A DNA stretch of 64,000 bases from Mycobacterium gordonae (GCF_017086405.1 NZ_CP070973.1:5302739-5366738); one strand, 5' to 3'; positions 1 through 15,778 are shown, numbered from the stretch's first letter. The notes: a model not told the origin generated them from the sequence alone. Numbers and translations: made by a program.

Positions 1-19
1 GAGGTGTAACTGTGGAAGC

Positions 20-1504
20 GTGCATGAGGACTTCGAACGCTGCTACCGGGCGGTCCAGGCCAAGGACGCCCGGTTCGACGGCTGGTTCGTGACCGCCGTG
101 CTGACCACTCGGATCTATTGCCGGCCCAGTTGTCCGGTGCGGCCGCCGTTCGCCCGCAATGTGCGATTCCTCCCGACGGCCGCCGCAGCCCAGCGGGCGG
201 GCTTCCGGGCCTGCAAACGGTGCCGCCCTGACGCCTCTCCGGGCTCGCCGGAATGGAACGTGCGCGGTGACGTCGTCGCCCGGGCCATGCGCCTCATCGC
301 CGACGGCACGGTCGACCGCGAAGGGGTGACCGGTCTGGCCGAACACCTCGGCTACACCACTCGGCAGCTGGAGCGGCTGCTGCAAGCCGAGGTCGGCGCC
401 GGACCGCTCGCGCTCGCGCGCGCACAGCGGATGCAGGCAGCCCGGGTGTTGATCGAGACCACTGACCTTCCGTTCGGCGATGTGGCATTCGCCGCCGGAT
501 TTTCCAGCATCCGCCAGTTCAACGACACCGTTCGATTGGTGTGCGACGGCACCCCGTCCCTGCTCCGCAAACGGGCGGCCGCGCGATTTGGATCGGCCAT
601 GTCCGCGGGGGCGCTGTCCCTGCGTCTCCCGATGCGCACCCCGTTCGCCTACGAGGGTGTGTTCGGTCATCTGGCCGCCAGTGCCGTGCCCGGCTGCGAA
701 GAGGTCCGCGACGGCGCTTACCGGCGCACATTGCGGCTGGCATCGGGCAACGGCCTGGTGTCCTTGATTCCCGCGCCCGACCACGTGCGTTGCGTGCTGG
801 TCCTGGACGACTTCCGCGACCTGGCCACCGCGACCGCCCGGTGTCGACGTCTGCTCGATCTTGACGCGGATCCCGAAGCGGTGGTCGAGGCGCTAAGCGC
901 CGACCCGGACCTTGGTCCCGTCGTCACAAAGGCACCGGGGCAACGAATTCCGCGCACGGTCGACGAAGCCGAACTGGCCGTGCGGGCGGTTCTCGGCCAG
1001 CAGGTCTCGACCAAAGCCGCACGCACCCACGCCGGCCGACTGGTCACCGCGTACGGTCAGCGAATCCACGACGGTGCGGGCACGCTGACACACACCTTCC
1101 CCTCCGTCGAGGAGCTCGCCGACATCGACCCGGTCCACCTCGCGGTACCCAAGTCCCGACAGCGGACAATCAGCACGCTGATCACCGCTCTCGCGGACGG
1201 CACCATCACGCTGGACGCGGGCTGTGACTGGACCCGGGCGCGCCGGCAACTGCTGGAACTGCCGGGCATCGGTCCGTGGACTGCCGAGGTGATCGCCATG
1301 CGCGGGCTGGGCGATCCAGACGCTTTTCCGGCCAGCGATCTGGGTCTCAAGCTGGCAGCCAAACAGCTGGGGCTGCCCACCCACGAACGGGCGCTGTCGC
1401 AGCACAGTGCCCGGTGGCGTCCCTGGCGTTCCTACGCCACCCAGCATCTGTGGGCCACCCTCGAACACCCGGTAAACCACTGGCCACCCCAGGAGGTCGC
1501 ATGA
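20..1504 (+). CDS. alkA: AdaA/AlkA-type DNA repair fusion: methyl-sensing AraC regulator plus 3-methyladenine DNA glycosylase
   Basis: 494 residues from a GTG start. The N-terminal Ada domain has the four zinc/methyl-acceptor cysteines C34, C38, C65 and C68 (YCRPSC and ACKRC). An AraC-type helix-turn-helix follows at about 85-185, then an AlkA glycosylase domain from about 200 with the helix-hairpin-helix LPGIGPW (414-420) and the likely catalytic Asp440 in FPASDLG. By family, the Ada part takes methyl groups from DNA phosphotriesters and activates transcription; the AlkA part excises alkylated bases. The gene overlaps ogt by four bases (ATGA), forming a two-gene alkylation-repair operon as in M. 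tuberculosis. The start lies only 20 bases from the window edge, so the promoter is not visible. Confidence 0.93.
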   Translation: MHEDFERCYRAVQAKDARFDGWFVTAVLTTRIYCRPSCPVRPPFARNVRFLPTAAAAQRAGFRACKRCRPDASPGSPEWNVRGDVVARAMRLIADGTVDREGVTGLAEHLGYTTRQLERLLQAEVGAGPLALARAQRMQAARVLIETTDLPFGDVAFAAGFSSIRQFNDTVRLVCDGTPSLLRKRAAARFGSAMSAGALSLRLPMRTPFAYEGVFGHLAASAVPGCEEVRDGAYRRTLRLASGNGLVSLIPAPDHVRCVLVLDDFRDLATATARCRRLLDLDADPEAVVEALSADPDLGPVVTKAPGQRIPRTVDEAELAVRAVLGQQVSTKAARTHAGRLVTAYGQRIHDGAGTLTHTFPSVEELADIDPVHLAVPKSRQRTISTLITALADGTITLDAGCDWTRARRQLLELPGIGPWTAEVIAMRGLGDPDAFPASDLGLKLAAKQLGLPTHERALSQHSARWRPWRSYATQHLWATLEHPVNHWPPQEVA

Positions 1505-1998
1505 TCAGCTATCGCACCATCGACAGCCCCATCGGTCCGCTGACCCTGGCCGGTCGCGACGGAATGCTGACCAATCTGCGGATGATCGATCAGACCTACG
1601 AACCGAGCCGCGCCGACTGGATTCTTGACGAGAGCGTGTTCTGCGACGCCGTGAATCAACTCGACGCTTACTTCGCCGGCGATCTGCGCGATTTCGACGT
1701 GCGATTGCAGCTGCGCGGTACGGAATTCCAGCGCCGGGTGTGGAAGGCTTTGCTCGCCATTCCGTACGGCGAGACCAGATCCTACGGACAGATCGCCGAC
1801 CAGATCGGCGCACCCGGGGCTGCGCGGGCCGTCGGGCTGGCCAATGGGCACAATCCGGTCGCCATCATCGTGCCGTGCCATCGCGTGATCGGCGCCGCCG
1901 GCAAATTGACCGGATATGGCGGTGGACTCGACCGCAAACAAACCCTGCTCACGCTGGAGAAGCGGCGGGCTCCCGCCGACCTGACGTTGTTCGACTGA
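1501..1998 (+). CDS. ogt: Methylated-DNA--[protein]-cysteine S-methyltransferase
   Basis: 165 residues. The ATG at 1501 is preceded by a strong AGGAGG ribosome site and overlaps the stop of the upstream gene; a longer reading frame begins inside that gene and is not used. The suicide-acceptor motif is VPCHRV with Cys126. The helix-turn-helix part around 95-115 (YGQIADQIGAPGAARAVG) carries the usual minor-groove-binding arginine. It repairs O6-alkylguanine by transferring the alkyl group to Cys126. Co-transcription with the Ada/AlkA fusion implies co-induction by methylation damage. Confidence 0.96.
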   Translation: MISYRTIDSPIGPLTLAGRDGMLTNLRMIDQTYEPSRADWILDESVFCDAVNQLDAYFAGDLRDFDVRLQLRGTEFQRRVWKALLAIPYGETRSYGQIADQIGAPGAARAVGLANGHNPVAIIVPCHRVIGAAGKLTGYGGGLDRKQTLLTLEKRRAPADLTLFD

Positions 1999-2089
1999 AG
2001 CCGGCCCGCGCAGACGCGACAGGCCCTGAATTGGCGCCGTAAGGGGGCTTTTTGCGTCCGCTAGTCCAACTGCCGGGCGCCCGAAATGC

Positions 2090-2121
2090 AAAAACACCCC
2101 CAAATTAATGGGGGTGTTTTT
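2090..2121 (-). terminator. Bidirectional intrinsic terminator of the rRNA operon and ogt
   Basis: Perfect 12-base inverted repeat (AAAAACACCCCC at 2090-2101 against GGGGGTGTTTTT at 2110-2121) with an 8-base loop and T-runs on both sides. It lies 5 bases past the end of 5S on the minus strand and 92 bases past the ogt stop on the plus strand, so it can serve both converging units. Confidence 0.85.
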
Positions 2122-2126
2122 GTGTA

Positions 2127-2242
2127 TGTTCGGCGGTGTCCTACTTTTCCACCCGAAAAGGGCAGTATCATCGGCGCTGACAGGCTTAGCTTCCGGGTTC
2201 GGGATGGGACCGGGCGTTTCCCTGTCGCTGTGGCCGCCGTAA
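2127..2242 (-). rRNA. rrf: 5S ribosomal RNA
   Basis: About 116 bases on the minus strand, recognised by the mycobacterial 5S ends (TTACGGCGGCCACAGCGACA at 2242 downward, ending ...GGTGTTGCC-type pairing partner CACCGCCGAACA at 2127) and the internal CCCATCCCGAACCCGGAAGC. It is the last gene of the rrs-rrl-rrf operon and is followed directly by the terminator. Ends are estimated to within a few bases. Confidence 0.95.
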
Positions 2243-2324
2243 CTCTATTTAAATTTGTGTTTGGTGGCGGGGTGCGGTGTCAATCGACCTTGCGGCCGAG
2301 GAACGAATAGTGGTTGCGATTGGT

Positions 2325-7242
<4,918 letters not shown>

Positions 7243-7454
7243 ACCCCTCGATAACGAGGTGAATTCACAATCAGAGAAAATCTGATCTAACAAAAAGACA
7301 CCAAAAAACTGGCATCAATGATTGCGACTACACCCACACACGGGGAGTGCTAGGTGTAGTCAAAAAACAACAACAAAACAATTCACCAAACACACTATTG
7401 AGTTCTCAAACAACACGTCTCGCTATATTTCGCCCGTTTCGGGGCAACCCTGCC

Positions 7455-7484
7455 AGCTTAATACAGATCCGGCAGGAGAGTCAA
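7455..7484 (-). promoter_or_regulatory. rRNA operon promoter P1 with leader (7243-7454)
   Basis: On the minus strand: -35 TTGACT (7484-7479), an 18-base spacer and -10 TAAGCT (7460-7455), followed by GGCAGGGTTGCCCCGAA, closely matching the conserved mycobacterial rrnA P1 (TTGACT-N18-TAGACT). The leader 7243-7454 holds a box-A-like TTTGAGAACTCAATAG stretch and a stem formed by GACTACACC and GGTGTAGTC, probably the 16S processing stem. Only one clear promoter is seen in the 300 bases between murA and 16S, as in slow growers. No gene lies here. Confidence 0.8.
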
Positions 7485-7541
7485 GTCCTGGTTTCGATCA
7501 TCTTCTGTGGGAGGTGATCTCGCCGATCGGGCGTGACTCGG

Positions 7542-8795
7542 CTACTGTACCCGCTCGATCTCCGCTCCCAAAATCGCCAGGTTCTCGACGAACAACGGGT
7601 AGCCGCGATCGATGTGAAAAACGTCGTGGACCTCGGTGTCTCCGTCTGCGACGAGTCCGGCGAGCACCAGTCCGGCGCCGGCCCGGATGTCCGAACACCA
7701 CACCGGCGCGCTCGAGAGCTGAGGTAAACCGCGTACCACCGCGTGGTGCCCGTCGGTGCGGGCGTCCGCACCCAACCGGATCATCTCCTCGACGAACCGG
7801 AAGCGCGCCTCGAACACGTTCTCGGTGATCATCGACGTGCCGTCGGCGATCGAGGCCAGCGCAATCGCCATGGGTTGCAGGTCTGTCGGGAATCCTGGGA
7901 ACGGCAACGTCGCGACGTTGACGGCCTTCGGCCGCTCGTACTGCACCACGCGGAAGCTGTTATCGGTCTGAGTGACCGTGGCCCCGGCGTCATGCAGCTT
8001 GTGCAGGACCAACTGCAGATGCGACGGATCTATTCCCGTCACGGTGATGTCGCCGCGGGTCATCGCCGAGGCGATACCCCAGGTCGCGGCCACGATGCGG
8101 TCCCCGATGACCCGGTGCTCGGTCGGATGCAGTCGTGGCACACCGGTGATGGTCATGGTCGGCGACCCCGCGCCTTCGATCTGGGCGCCCATCTGGTTCA
8201 ACATCGTGCAGAGGTCGACCACGTCGGGTTCGCGCGCCGCGTTGTGGATCACGGTGACGCCCTCGGCCACCACCGCGGCCATCAGAATATTCTCGGTGGC
8301 GCCCACGGACGGGAATTCCAGCTGAATTTCCGCGCCGCGCAACGTCTCTGCCTCGGCGACCACGCATCCGTGCTCGATGTTGCACTGCGCGCCCAACTGC
8401 CGCAGGCCCGCTTGGTGCATGTCCAGCGGCCGCGATCCGATCGCGTCACCGCCCGGAAGCGCCACCCTGGCCTTCTTGCACCGACCGACCAGCGGTCCGA
8501 GCACGCAGACCGACGCCCGGAACTGACGCACGGCCGCGAAGTCAGCGTCGTACTTCGGTTCATCCGGCGACGTGATGCGGGCGACATCACCGTCAAGTTC
8601 GACGGTGGCACCCAGGCCACGCAGCACCTCGGCCATCAACGGCACGTCGAGAATATCGGGACAGTTCGTGATGGTGCTGGTGCCTTCAGCCAGCAGGGTC
8701 GCCGCCATCAGCTTCAGCACGCTGTTCTTGGCGCCCCCAACAGCGACTTCGCCTGACAACCGGTTGCCACCAGTCACCACGAATCGCTCCGCCAC
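7542..8795 (-). CDS. murA: UDP-N-acetylglucosamine 1-carboxyvinyltransferase
   Basis: 417 residues, full length. It catalyses the first committed step of peptidoglycan synthesis, transferring enolpyruvate from PEP to UDP-GlcNAc in the cytoplasm. K23/N24 lie in GGAKNS. The position usually held by the fosfomycin target Cys is Asp117 (LPGGDAIGSRP), as in M. tuberculosis, which predicts intrinsic fosfomycin resistance. The gene is followed by the rRNA operon on the same strand, so read-through from murA promoters into rRNA is possible. It diverges from the adenosyltransferase gene at 8879. Confidence 0.98.
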   Translation of the reverse strand: MAERFVVTGGNRLSGEVAVGGAKNSVLKLMAATLLAEGTSTITNCPDILDVPLMAEVLRGLGATVELDGDVARITSPDEPKYDADFAAVRQFRASVCVLGPLVGRCKKARVALPGGDAIGSRPLDMHQAGLRQLGAQCNIEHGCVVAEAETLRGAEIQLEFPSVGATENILMAAVVAEGVTVIHNAAREPDVVDLCTMLNQMGAQIEGAGSPTMTITGVPRLHPTEHRVIGDRIVAATWGIASAMTRGDITVTGIDPSHLQLVLHKLHDAGATVTQTDNSFRVVQYERPKAVNVATLPFPGFPTDLQPMAIALASIADGTSMITENVFEARFRFVEEMIRLGADARTDGHHAVVRGLPQLSSAPVWCSDIRAGAGLVLAGLVADGDTEVHDVFHIDRGYPLFVENLAILGAEIERVQ

Positions 8796-8878
8796 CCGGG
8801 TCAGTCTAGTGAAGCGGTATCGGCTTGTCAGTCAGCCGACCCGCATCGAGGTCGTCTCATCGGGGTAGCGTTCTGCCC

Positions 8879-9457
8879 ATGGCAGTCCATCTGACCCGCA
8901 TCTATACCCGCACGGGCGACGACGGCACGACGGGATTGAGCGATTTCTCACGGGTGTCGAAGAACGACCCGCGCCTGGTGGCCTATGCCGATTGTGATGA
9001 GGCCAACTCGGCGATCGGGGTGGCGGTGGCAGTGGGGGGTCCTTCGGAGCAGATCGCTGACCTGCTGCGACAGATCCAAAACGACCTCTTCGACGCCGGC
9101 GCGGACCTCTCGACACCGGTGGTGGATGACCCGCAGCATCCACCACTGCGGATCACCCAGGCCTACATCGACCGACTCGAGGGGTGGTGCGACACCTACA
9201 ACGAAGGCCTGCCGGCGCTCAATTCCTTTGTCCTGCCCGGTGGTTCGCCGCTTTCGGCGTTGTTGCACGTGGCTCGCACCGTGGTCCGTCGGGCCGAACG
9301 AGCGGCGTGGGCCGCCGTCGACGCCCATCCCGAAGACACGAGTGTGTTGCCCGCGAAGTACCTCAACCGGCTCTCGGACCTGCTGTTCATCCTGTCGCGG
9401 GCAGCAAACCCGGACGGCGACGTGCTGTGGCGCCCGGGTGGCGGCGCAGTTGGCTAG
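8879..9457 (+). CDS. PduO-type cob(I)alamin adenosyltransferase
   Basis: 192 residues from the ATG at 8879 (MAVHLTRIYTRTGDDGTTGL). The N-terminal TRTGDDGTTGL is the ATP-binding signature of the family and the helical core has RTVVRRAER and LNRLSDLLFIL near the C-terminus. By family it makes adenosylcobalamin from ATP and reduced cobalamin. It corresponds to Rv1314c. M. tuberculosis has IS1557 in the next interval; none is present here. Its stop abuts the stop of the convergent DUF2550 gene. Confidence 0.92.
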   Translation: MAVHLTRIYTRTGDDGTTGLSDFSRVSKNDPRLVAYADCDEANSAIGVAVAVGGPSEQIADLLRQIQNDLFDAGADLSTPVVDDPQHPPLRITQAYIDRLEGWCDTYNEGLPALNSFVLPGGSPLSALLHVARTVVRRAERAAWAAVDAHPEDTSVLPAKYLNRLSDLLFILSRAANPDGDVLWRPGGGAVG

Positions 9458-9901
9458 TCAGACGCTGCGGCGCCGGGCCCGCGGCGAGGGCCGCGACTCC
9501 AGCCACGACTGAAACGCGGTCAACGCCCCTCGGTCCAAAGCGATTTCGTAGCCCAGCCGCCGGTCCTGAGTGTTATCGCGAAGTTCCAGCACCACGATTT
9601 CGTCGGTCATGATGTCGAATTCGTCGCCACGTGGCGCGCGCCTGGCCACGACCTCCACCCCGCGTCGGCTCAGCCGGCGATCCGGCCAGAGACGAAAACT
9701 GGACAGCCGGTAGAACGCCGCCTCGCCACCTCGATAACGGATCACACCGTGCCGCCAGCCGTGCCCGCCCACCGCAGGGATATCGCGCATGATGGCAGCC
9801 GTTCCGCCCCGGCGCAGTTTCCACAGCCGGAAACTCAGGGCAAGGACGGCCGCTCCCAGCAGGACAACGAGCACGGCCATGGCGATCATGGGCGCGCTCA
9901 T
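9458..9901 (-). CDS. DUF2550 membrane-anchored protein
   Basis: 147 residues, orthologous by position to Rv1312. One N-terminal transmembrane segment (about 5-25, MIAMAVLVVLLGAAVLALSF) is followed by a basic soluble domain rich in W and R (GGHGWRHGVIRYRG). It sits 8 bases downstream of atpC and is probably the last gene of the ATP synthase operon. The function is not known to me; the location suggests an envelope role linked to the synthase operon only by transcription. Confidence 0.85.
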   Translation of the reverse strand: MSAPMIAMAVLVVLLGAAVLALSFRLWKLRRGGTAAIMRDIPAVGGHGWRHGVIRYRGGEAAFYRLSSFRLWPDRRLSRRGVEVVARRAPRGDEFDIMTDEIVVLELRDNTQDRRLGYEIALDRGALTAFQSWLESRPSPRARRRSV

Positions 9902-9909
9902 CGTCGAAA

Positions 9910-10275
9910 TCAGTCGAGCGCGCCGACGGCGCGCAACCTCGCGCGCCCCCGGGCAGCGACTTGGGGATCGTCGGATTCGGAATCCTGTCTAGCAGCGCTC
10001 TCGTCGATGTCCTTCTCGAACTCCGCCGACTCGGCGAGCACACTCACACCCTCTTCGGTCACCGTGAGGAAGCCGCCGTCGACCGCGATCCGCAGGTCGT
10101 CTTCGCCGTCCCGCTCGACGCGCACCATGGCGTCGTCAACCAACTGTGCGACCAACGGGATGTGATGCGGCAGGATGCCGATCTCCCCGGAGGTGGTGCG
10201 GGTGAACAGAAACGTCGCCTCGCCCGACCAGATCTCACGGTCGACGGCGACGATCTGAACGTTCAATTCAGCCAT
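9910..10275 (-). CDS. atpC: ATP synthase F1 subunit epsilon
   Basis: 121 residues. The N-terminal beta-sandwich is readable (VQIVAVDREIWSG ... GEIGILPHHIPLVAQL), followed by a short C-terminal helical part that ends RGRARLRAVGALD. By family it couples the central stalk to the c-ring and restrains ATP hydrolysis. It lies 36 bases downstream of atpD as the last synthase subunit gene. Confidence 0.96.
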   Translation of the reverse strand: MAELNVQIVAVDREIWSGEATFLFTRTTSGEIGILPHHIPLVAQLVDDAMVRVERDGEDDLRIAVDGGFLTVTEEGVSVLAESAEFEKDIDESAARQDSESDDPQVAARGRARLRAVGALD

Positions 10276-10311
10276 GCCACACCACCTTTCGAGTCAGCCG
10301 GAAGTCCGCCG

Positions 10312-11766
<1,455 letters not shown>

Positions 11767-11788
11767 ATTCTTCGCTTCCTCGTGGGGC

Positions 11789-12700
11789 CTACTTGGAGGC
11801 GTCAGCGAGCGCGTTTGCGCCGCCGACGATTTCGCTGATCTCTTGGGTGATCTGGGCCTGCCGCTCACGGTTCGCCTGCAGCGTCAGGTCCTTGATGAGG
11901 TCATCGGCGTTGTCGGTTGCCGATTTCATGGCGCGCTGGCGCGACGCCAGTTCCGAAGCCGCCGACTCCAGCAGCGCCGCGTACACACGGGTGGTCAGGT
12001 ACCGCGGCAGCAGCGCGTCGAACAGCGTCGTCGCATCCGGCTCGAAGGAGTAGAGCGTATGCGGTCCGGTGTCCTCCTCGACGTACTCCACCACCAGTGG
12101 AGCGATCCGGTGAGCAACGGCACTCTGGGACATCATCGACTTGAACTCGGAGAAGACGATGTGCAGTTCGTCGACGCCCTGCCCTTCGTCACTCCCGTCG
12201 TCGCCGGTGCCGGCCATGAAAGCGTCGACCAGAGTGTCAGCGATCTCGGTGGCGTTCTCGACCTGGGGCTGCTCGGAGAAGCCGGTCCAGGACTCCTTGA
12301 TGTCCCAGTTCCGGAATGAGAAGTAGTTCAAGGCTTTTCGTCCCACGGTATACAGCACCGGGTCCTTGCCCTCTTCTCGCAGGAGGGAAAAGAGCTCCTC
12401 GGAACGACGGAAGATGCTCGAGTTGTAGGCGCCACACAGACCGCGGTCGGAGGACACCACCAGAACGCCGGCGCGAGTGGGATTCTCCCGTTCGACGAGC
12501 AGCGGATGGTCCAGAGCGGCTTCGGCAGACAGCGTGGTGAGCATCGAGGTGATCTGGAAGGCGTACGGCCTGGCCGACTGCAGCCGAGCCTGCGCCTTAC
12601 CGATGCGCGATGTGGCGATCAGTTCCTGAGCCTTGGTGATCTTCTTGATCGACCCCGCCGACTTGATCCGCCCGCGTAGTTCGCGAAGTGTGGCAGCCAT
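11789..12700 (-). CDS. atpG: ATP synthase F1 subunit gamma
   Basis: 303 residues. It forms the rotating central stalk: N-terminal helix (ELRGRIKSAGSIKKITKAQE), Rossmann-like part (VVSSDRGLCGAYN) and C-terminal helix (MKSATDNADDLIKDL). The acidic loop GTGDDGSDEGQGVDEL in the middle corresponds to the mycobacterium-specific gamma loop implicated in restraining ATP hydrolysis. It follows atpA after 6 bases. Confidence 0.98.
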   Translation of the reverse strand: MAATLRELRGRIKSAGSIKKITKAQELIATSRIGKAQARLQSARPYAFQITSMLTTLSAEAALDHPLLVERENPTRAGVLVVSSDRGLCGAYNSSIFRRSEELFSLLREEGKDPVLYTVGRKALNYFSFRNWDIKESWTGFSEQPQVENATEIADTLVDAFMAGTGDDGSDEGQGVDELHIVFSEFKSMMSQSAVAHRIAPLVVEYVEEDTGPHTLYSFEPDATTLFDALLPRYLTTRVYAALLESAASELASRQRAMKSATDNADDLIKDLTLQANRERQAQITQEISEIVGGANALADASK

Positions 12701-12706
12701 TGTTAG

Positions 12707-14371
12707 CTACTTCTTGTCCTTCTTGGAGTCCTTCTTGGGCTTCTCCTTCTTGACCTTCACCGATTCCTTGCCGAGCTCTTCTTCGTCCATGGCCTCGACA
12801 TGCTCGTCGGGTACCACCGATTCGCCAGAGCTGGCAGCGAAGCCCTTCTTGAATTTGTTGATGATCTCGACGAGCTTCTCTTCTTCTTCCTCGCCGAGTT
12901 TCTGACTCGTGCGGATGCCCTCGAGGAACTTCTCCTCCGACGCCCGCATGTGGTCCAGCAATTCGGCCTCGAATCGCTTTACGTCCTCCACCGGCACCGA
13001 GTCGAGATGACCGCCAGTGCCCAGGAAGATCGAAACCACCTGCTCTTCCACGGGCAACGGCGAGAACTGCGGTTGCTTGAGCAACTCGACCAGTCGTTCA
13101 CCGCGCGACAGCTGCTTCTTGGACGTCTCGTCGAGGTCGGACGCGAACGCGGCGAAGGATTCCAGTTCGCGGTACTGCGACAAATCCAGACGCAGCGAGC
13201 CGGCCACCTCTTTCATCGCCTTGATCTGAGCGGCGCCACCGACCCGGGACACCGACACACCGACGTTGATGGCGGGCCGGACACCCTGGTTGAACAGGTC
13301 ACTCTCCAGGAAGCACTGCCCATCGGTGATCGAGATGACGTTGGTGGGGATGTAGGCCGAGATGTCGTTGGCCTTGGTCTCGATGATCGGCAACCCGGTC
13401 AGCGAGCCGCCACCGAGCTCGTCGGACAGCTTGGCGCAACGCTCGAGGAGCCGCGAGTGCAGGTAGAAGACGTCACCCGGGTATGCCTCACGACCGGGCG
13501 GACGGCGCAACAGCAGCGAGATCGCGCGGTATGCCTCGGCCTGCTTGGTGAGGTCGTCGAAGACGATCAGCACGTGCTTGCCCTCGTACATCCAGTGCTG
13601 CGCGATCGCCGAACCGGTGTAGGGCGCAAGCCATTTGAAGCCGGCGGCGTCGGAAGCGGGCGCCGCGACGATGGTGGTGTAGTCCATCGCGCCACCTTCG
13701 TCGAGCGCGCGGCGCACCGAAGCGATCGTGGTGCCCTTCTGCCCGATCGCGACGTAGACGCAGCGAACCTGCTTCTTCTCGTCGCCGGTCTCCCAGTTCT
13801 GGCGCTGGTTGAGGATGGTGTCGACGCAGACGGCGGTCTTGCCGGTCTTGCGGTCGCCGATGATCAACTGCCGCTGGCCGCGCCCGATCGGAGTCATCGC
13901 GTCGATGGCCTTGATACCGGTCTGCAACGGCTCTTTCACGCTCTGGCGCTCGACCACCGACGGCGCCTGGAGCTCCAGTGCGCGACGGGTGTCGGTCTCG
14001 ATGTCCCCGCCGCCGTCGATCGGCTGACCGAGCGGATTGACCACTCGGCCGAGGAAGGCGTCACCCACAGGCACCGACAAGACGTCACCGGTCCGCTTGA
14101 CCTGCTGGCCTTCTTCGATCTTCTCGAAGTCACCGAGGATTACGGCGCCGACGCTGTGCTCGTCCAGATTCAGGGCGACGCCGAGAACTCCGCCCGGAAA
14201 CTCCAGCAACTCCTGGGTCATGACGGACGGCAATCCCTCGACGTGCGCGATGCCGTCGCCGGCATCCACCACGGTGCCGACTTCCTCTCGCGAGGTATCG
14301 GCGGTGAAGGACTCTACGTATTCTTCGATGGCGCTCTGGATGGCATCAGCGGAGATTGTCAACTCGGCCAT
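12707..14371 (-). CDS. atpA: ATP synthase F1 subunit alpha with mycobacterial C-terminal extension
   Basis: 554 residues. The Walker A motif is GDRKTGKT at about 172-179. After the usual C-terminal domain there is a charged extension of about 35-40 residues (SSGESVVPDEH ... KKEKPKKDSKKDKK). In mycobacteria this extension acts as a latch on gamma that suppresses ATP hydrolysis. Alternates with beta in the F1 head. Confidence 0.98.
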   Translation of the reverse strand: MAELTISADAIQSAIEEYVESFTADTSREEVGTVVDAGDGIAHVEGLPSVMTQELLEFPGGVLGVALNLDEHSVGAVILGDFEKIEEGQQVKRTGDVLSVPVGDAFLGRVVNPLGQPIDGGGDIETDTRRALELQAPSVVERQSVKEPLQTGIKAIDAMTPIGRGQRQLIIGDRKTGKTAVCVDTILNQRQNWETGDEKKQVRCVYVAIGQKGTTIASVRRALDEGGAMDYTTIVAAPASDAAGFKWLAPYTGSAIAQHWMYEGKHVLIVFDDLTKQAEAYRAISLLLRRPPGREAYPGDVFYLHSRLLERCAKLSDELGGGSLTGLPIIETKANDISAYIPTNVISITDGQCFLESDLFNQGVRPAINVGVSVSRVGGAAQIKAMKEVAGSLRLDLSQYRELESFAAFASDLDETSKKQLSRGERLVELLKQPQFSPLPVEEQVVSIFLGTGGHLDSVPVEDVKRFEAELLDHMRASEEKFLEGIRTSQKLGEEEEEKLVEIINKFKKGFAASSGESVVPDEHVEAMDEEELGKESVKVKKEKPKKDSKKDKK

Positions 14372-14430
14372 GGCTTTTCGTCTTCCTACTTCGTTGTGAT
14401 GACTAGGTCGGGTTTCCGTCGGGCTTTGGA

Positions 14431-15771
14431 TTAGTCGGGTAACTGGGCTTCAGCAGCGGCCAACCGGGACTTGAGCGTGCCGTCGATCACCTCGTCACCC
14501 ACGGAGATGAGCAGTCCGCCGAGCAGGTCGGAATCGACTTGCAGCTGGACCGCCACCGGATGACCGTAGATGCGGCCCAATACCTCACTGAGCCGAGTGC
14601 GTTGGGCGTCACTGAGTTCCGCCGCCGCACTGACCTGCGCCACGACTTCGCCGCGGCGAGCGACCGCCACCTGAGCGAGCAGCAGCACCGCTTCTTCGGC
14701 CGGCATGCCCCGCAACAACTCGACCGTCTGGGACAGCAGCGCGAGGGCCACCGGGTTCACCTCGCTACCCGAACTCTCAAGTACCTTGCGCAGCAACCCA
14801 ACTCGCCGGTCGGCGCCGGTGGTGTAGTCGCCCAGCAGGATGCCGAGGCGTGGCTGGGCGTCGAGGATTCGCGAGAACCGGAACAACTGGTCCTCGACTT
14901 CGTCGACGCTGCCGTCCTTTTCGGCGACTGCGAGCAGCGCCTGACGCGAGACATGCTCGATTGCATCGACCAAGTCCCCGTTCGCCGACCAGCGTTCCGA
15001 GACAGCGGTGCGCAACAGGTCGAGCGTGGAGTCGGCGACCTTGCCCTCGAGCAGTCGTTCGATCAGCTTGACCCGGGGCGCCGCGTCTTCGGCCGGCACG
15101 GTGAGATACCGGGTGACCACGATCTCCTGGTCCAACAGCTTGGCCACCGACACCAACTCGTCGGCGAGAGTGGTCAAACCCTGGTTGTCGAGGTCGCCGG
15201 CGATGGTGTCGAAACGCTCCACCATATTGCTCACAGCGCGGCGGCTCGCCGACCGCATCTTGGCCAGCACCGGGTACTCCACCTCGACCGGTTCTGGCGC
15301 CATGTCGTCGAGTTCGTCGAGGAAACGGTCGACGGTCGATGCCTGCTGCTCGGCGTCGGACACATAGCTGCGCACCAATTCACTTGCCTGGCGCACGGAT
15401 TCGTGGCCGAGCTCCAACCGGAGCTGACGGGTCAATTGCGCCCGCAGCAGTTCGGTTTGGCGCGCCCCCTGCGCCTTGATGCGTTCCGCCTCGCTTTCGG
15501 CCTGTGCCCGCATCTGTTCCTCGATGCGTTCGGAGTCGGACTTGGCCTCCTCGACGAGCTGCGCGGCCTCTTCCTTCGCGCGCTGCACGGCCTTGCTGTG
15601 CGCGGTCGTCGACTCGGTGAGGCGCTGCGTCGCCTTCTCCGAGTCCTTCAACTGCTGACGCACCGTCTCCTGGCGAGCGGCCATCAGTTTGCGGACTGGC
15701 GGCACGACATACCGCCAGACCAGCAGCACGATGGCCGCGAACCCGATCAGCTGTCCGATAAATGTCGACAT
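14431..15771 (-). CDS. atpFH: ATP synthase fused b-prime/delta subunit
   Basis: 446 residues from the ATG at 15771 (MSTFIGQLIGFAAIVLL). A single N-terminal membrane helix and a long charged b-like coiled coil (about 25-170, rich in E, A, Q and K) precede a C-terminal delta domain (SERWSANGDLVDAIEHVSRQALL ... GGLLISVGDEVIDGTLKSRL). The b-delta fusion is characteristic of mycobacterial synthases and forms the peripheral stalk with AtpF. It starts 8 bases after atpF stops. Confidence 0.96.
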   Translation of the reverse strand: MSTFIGQLIGFAAIVLLVWRYVVPPVRKLMAARQETVRQQLKDSEKATQRLTESTTAHSKAVQRAKEEAAQLVEEAKSDSERIEEQMRAQAESEAERIKAQGARQTELLRAQLTRQLRLELGHESVRQASELVRSYVSDAEQQASTVDRFLDELDDMAPEPVEVEYPVLAKMRSASRRAVSNMVERFDTIAGDLDNQGLTTLADELVSVAKLLDQEIVVTRYLTVPAEDAAPRVKLIERLLEGKVADSTLDLLRTAVSERWSANGDLVDAIEHVSRQALLAVAEKDGSVDEVEDQLFRFSRILDAQPRLGILLGDYTTGADRRVGLLRKVLESSGSEVNPVALALLSQTVELLRGMPAEEAVLLLAQVAVARRGEVVAQVSAAAELSDAQRTRLSEVLGRIYGHPVAVQLQVDSDLLGGLLISVGDEVIDGTLKSRLAAAEAQLPD

Positions 15772-15778
15772 GTGGTGA

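Noticed and set aside
8796..8878. IS1557 or another insertion sequence near murA, as in M. tuberculosis
   Set aside because: No transposase frame or terminal repeats are present between murA and atpC.
12800..14434. 544-codon plus-strand frame antisense to atpA; similar frames over atpD, atpFH and rho
   Set aside because: Typical GC-rich shadow frames; compositions are His/Arg/Gln-rich and no family is recognisable.
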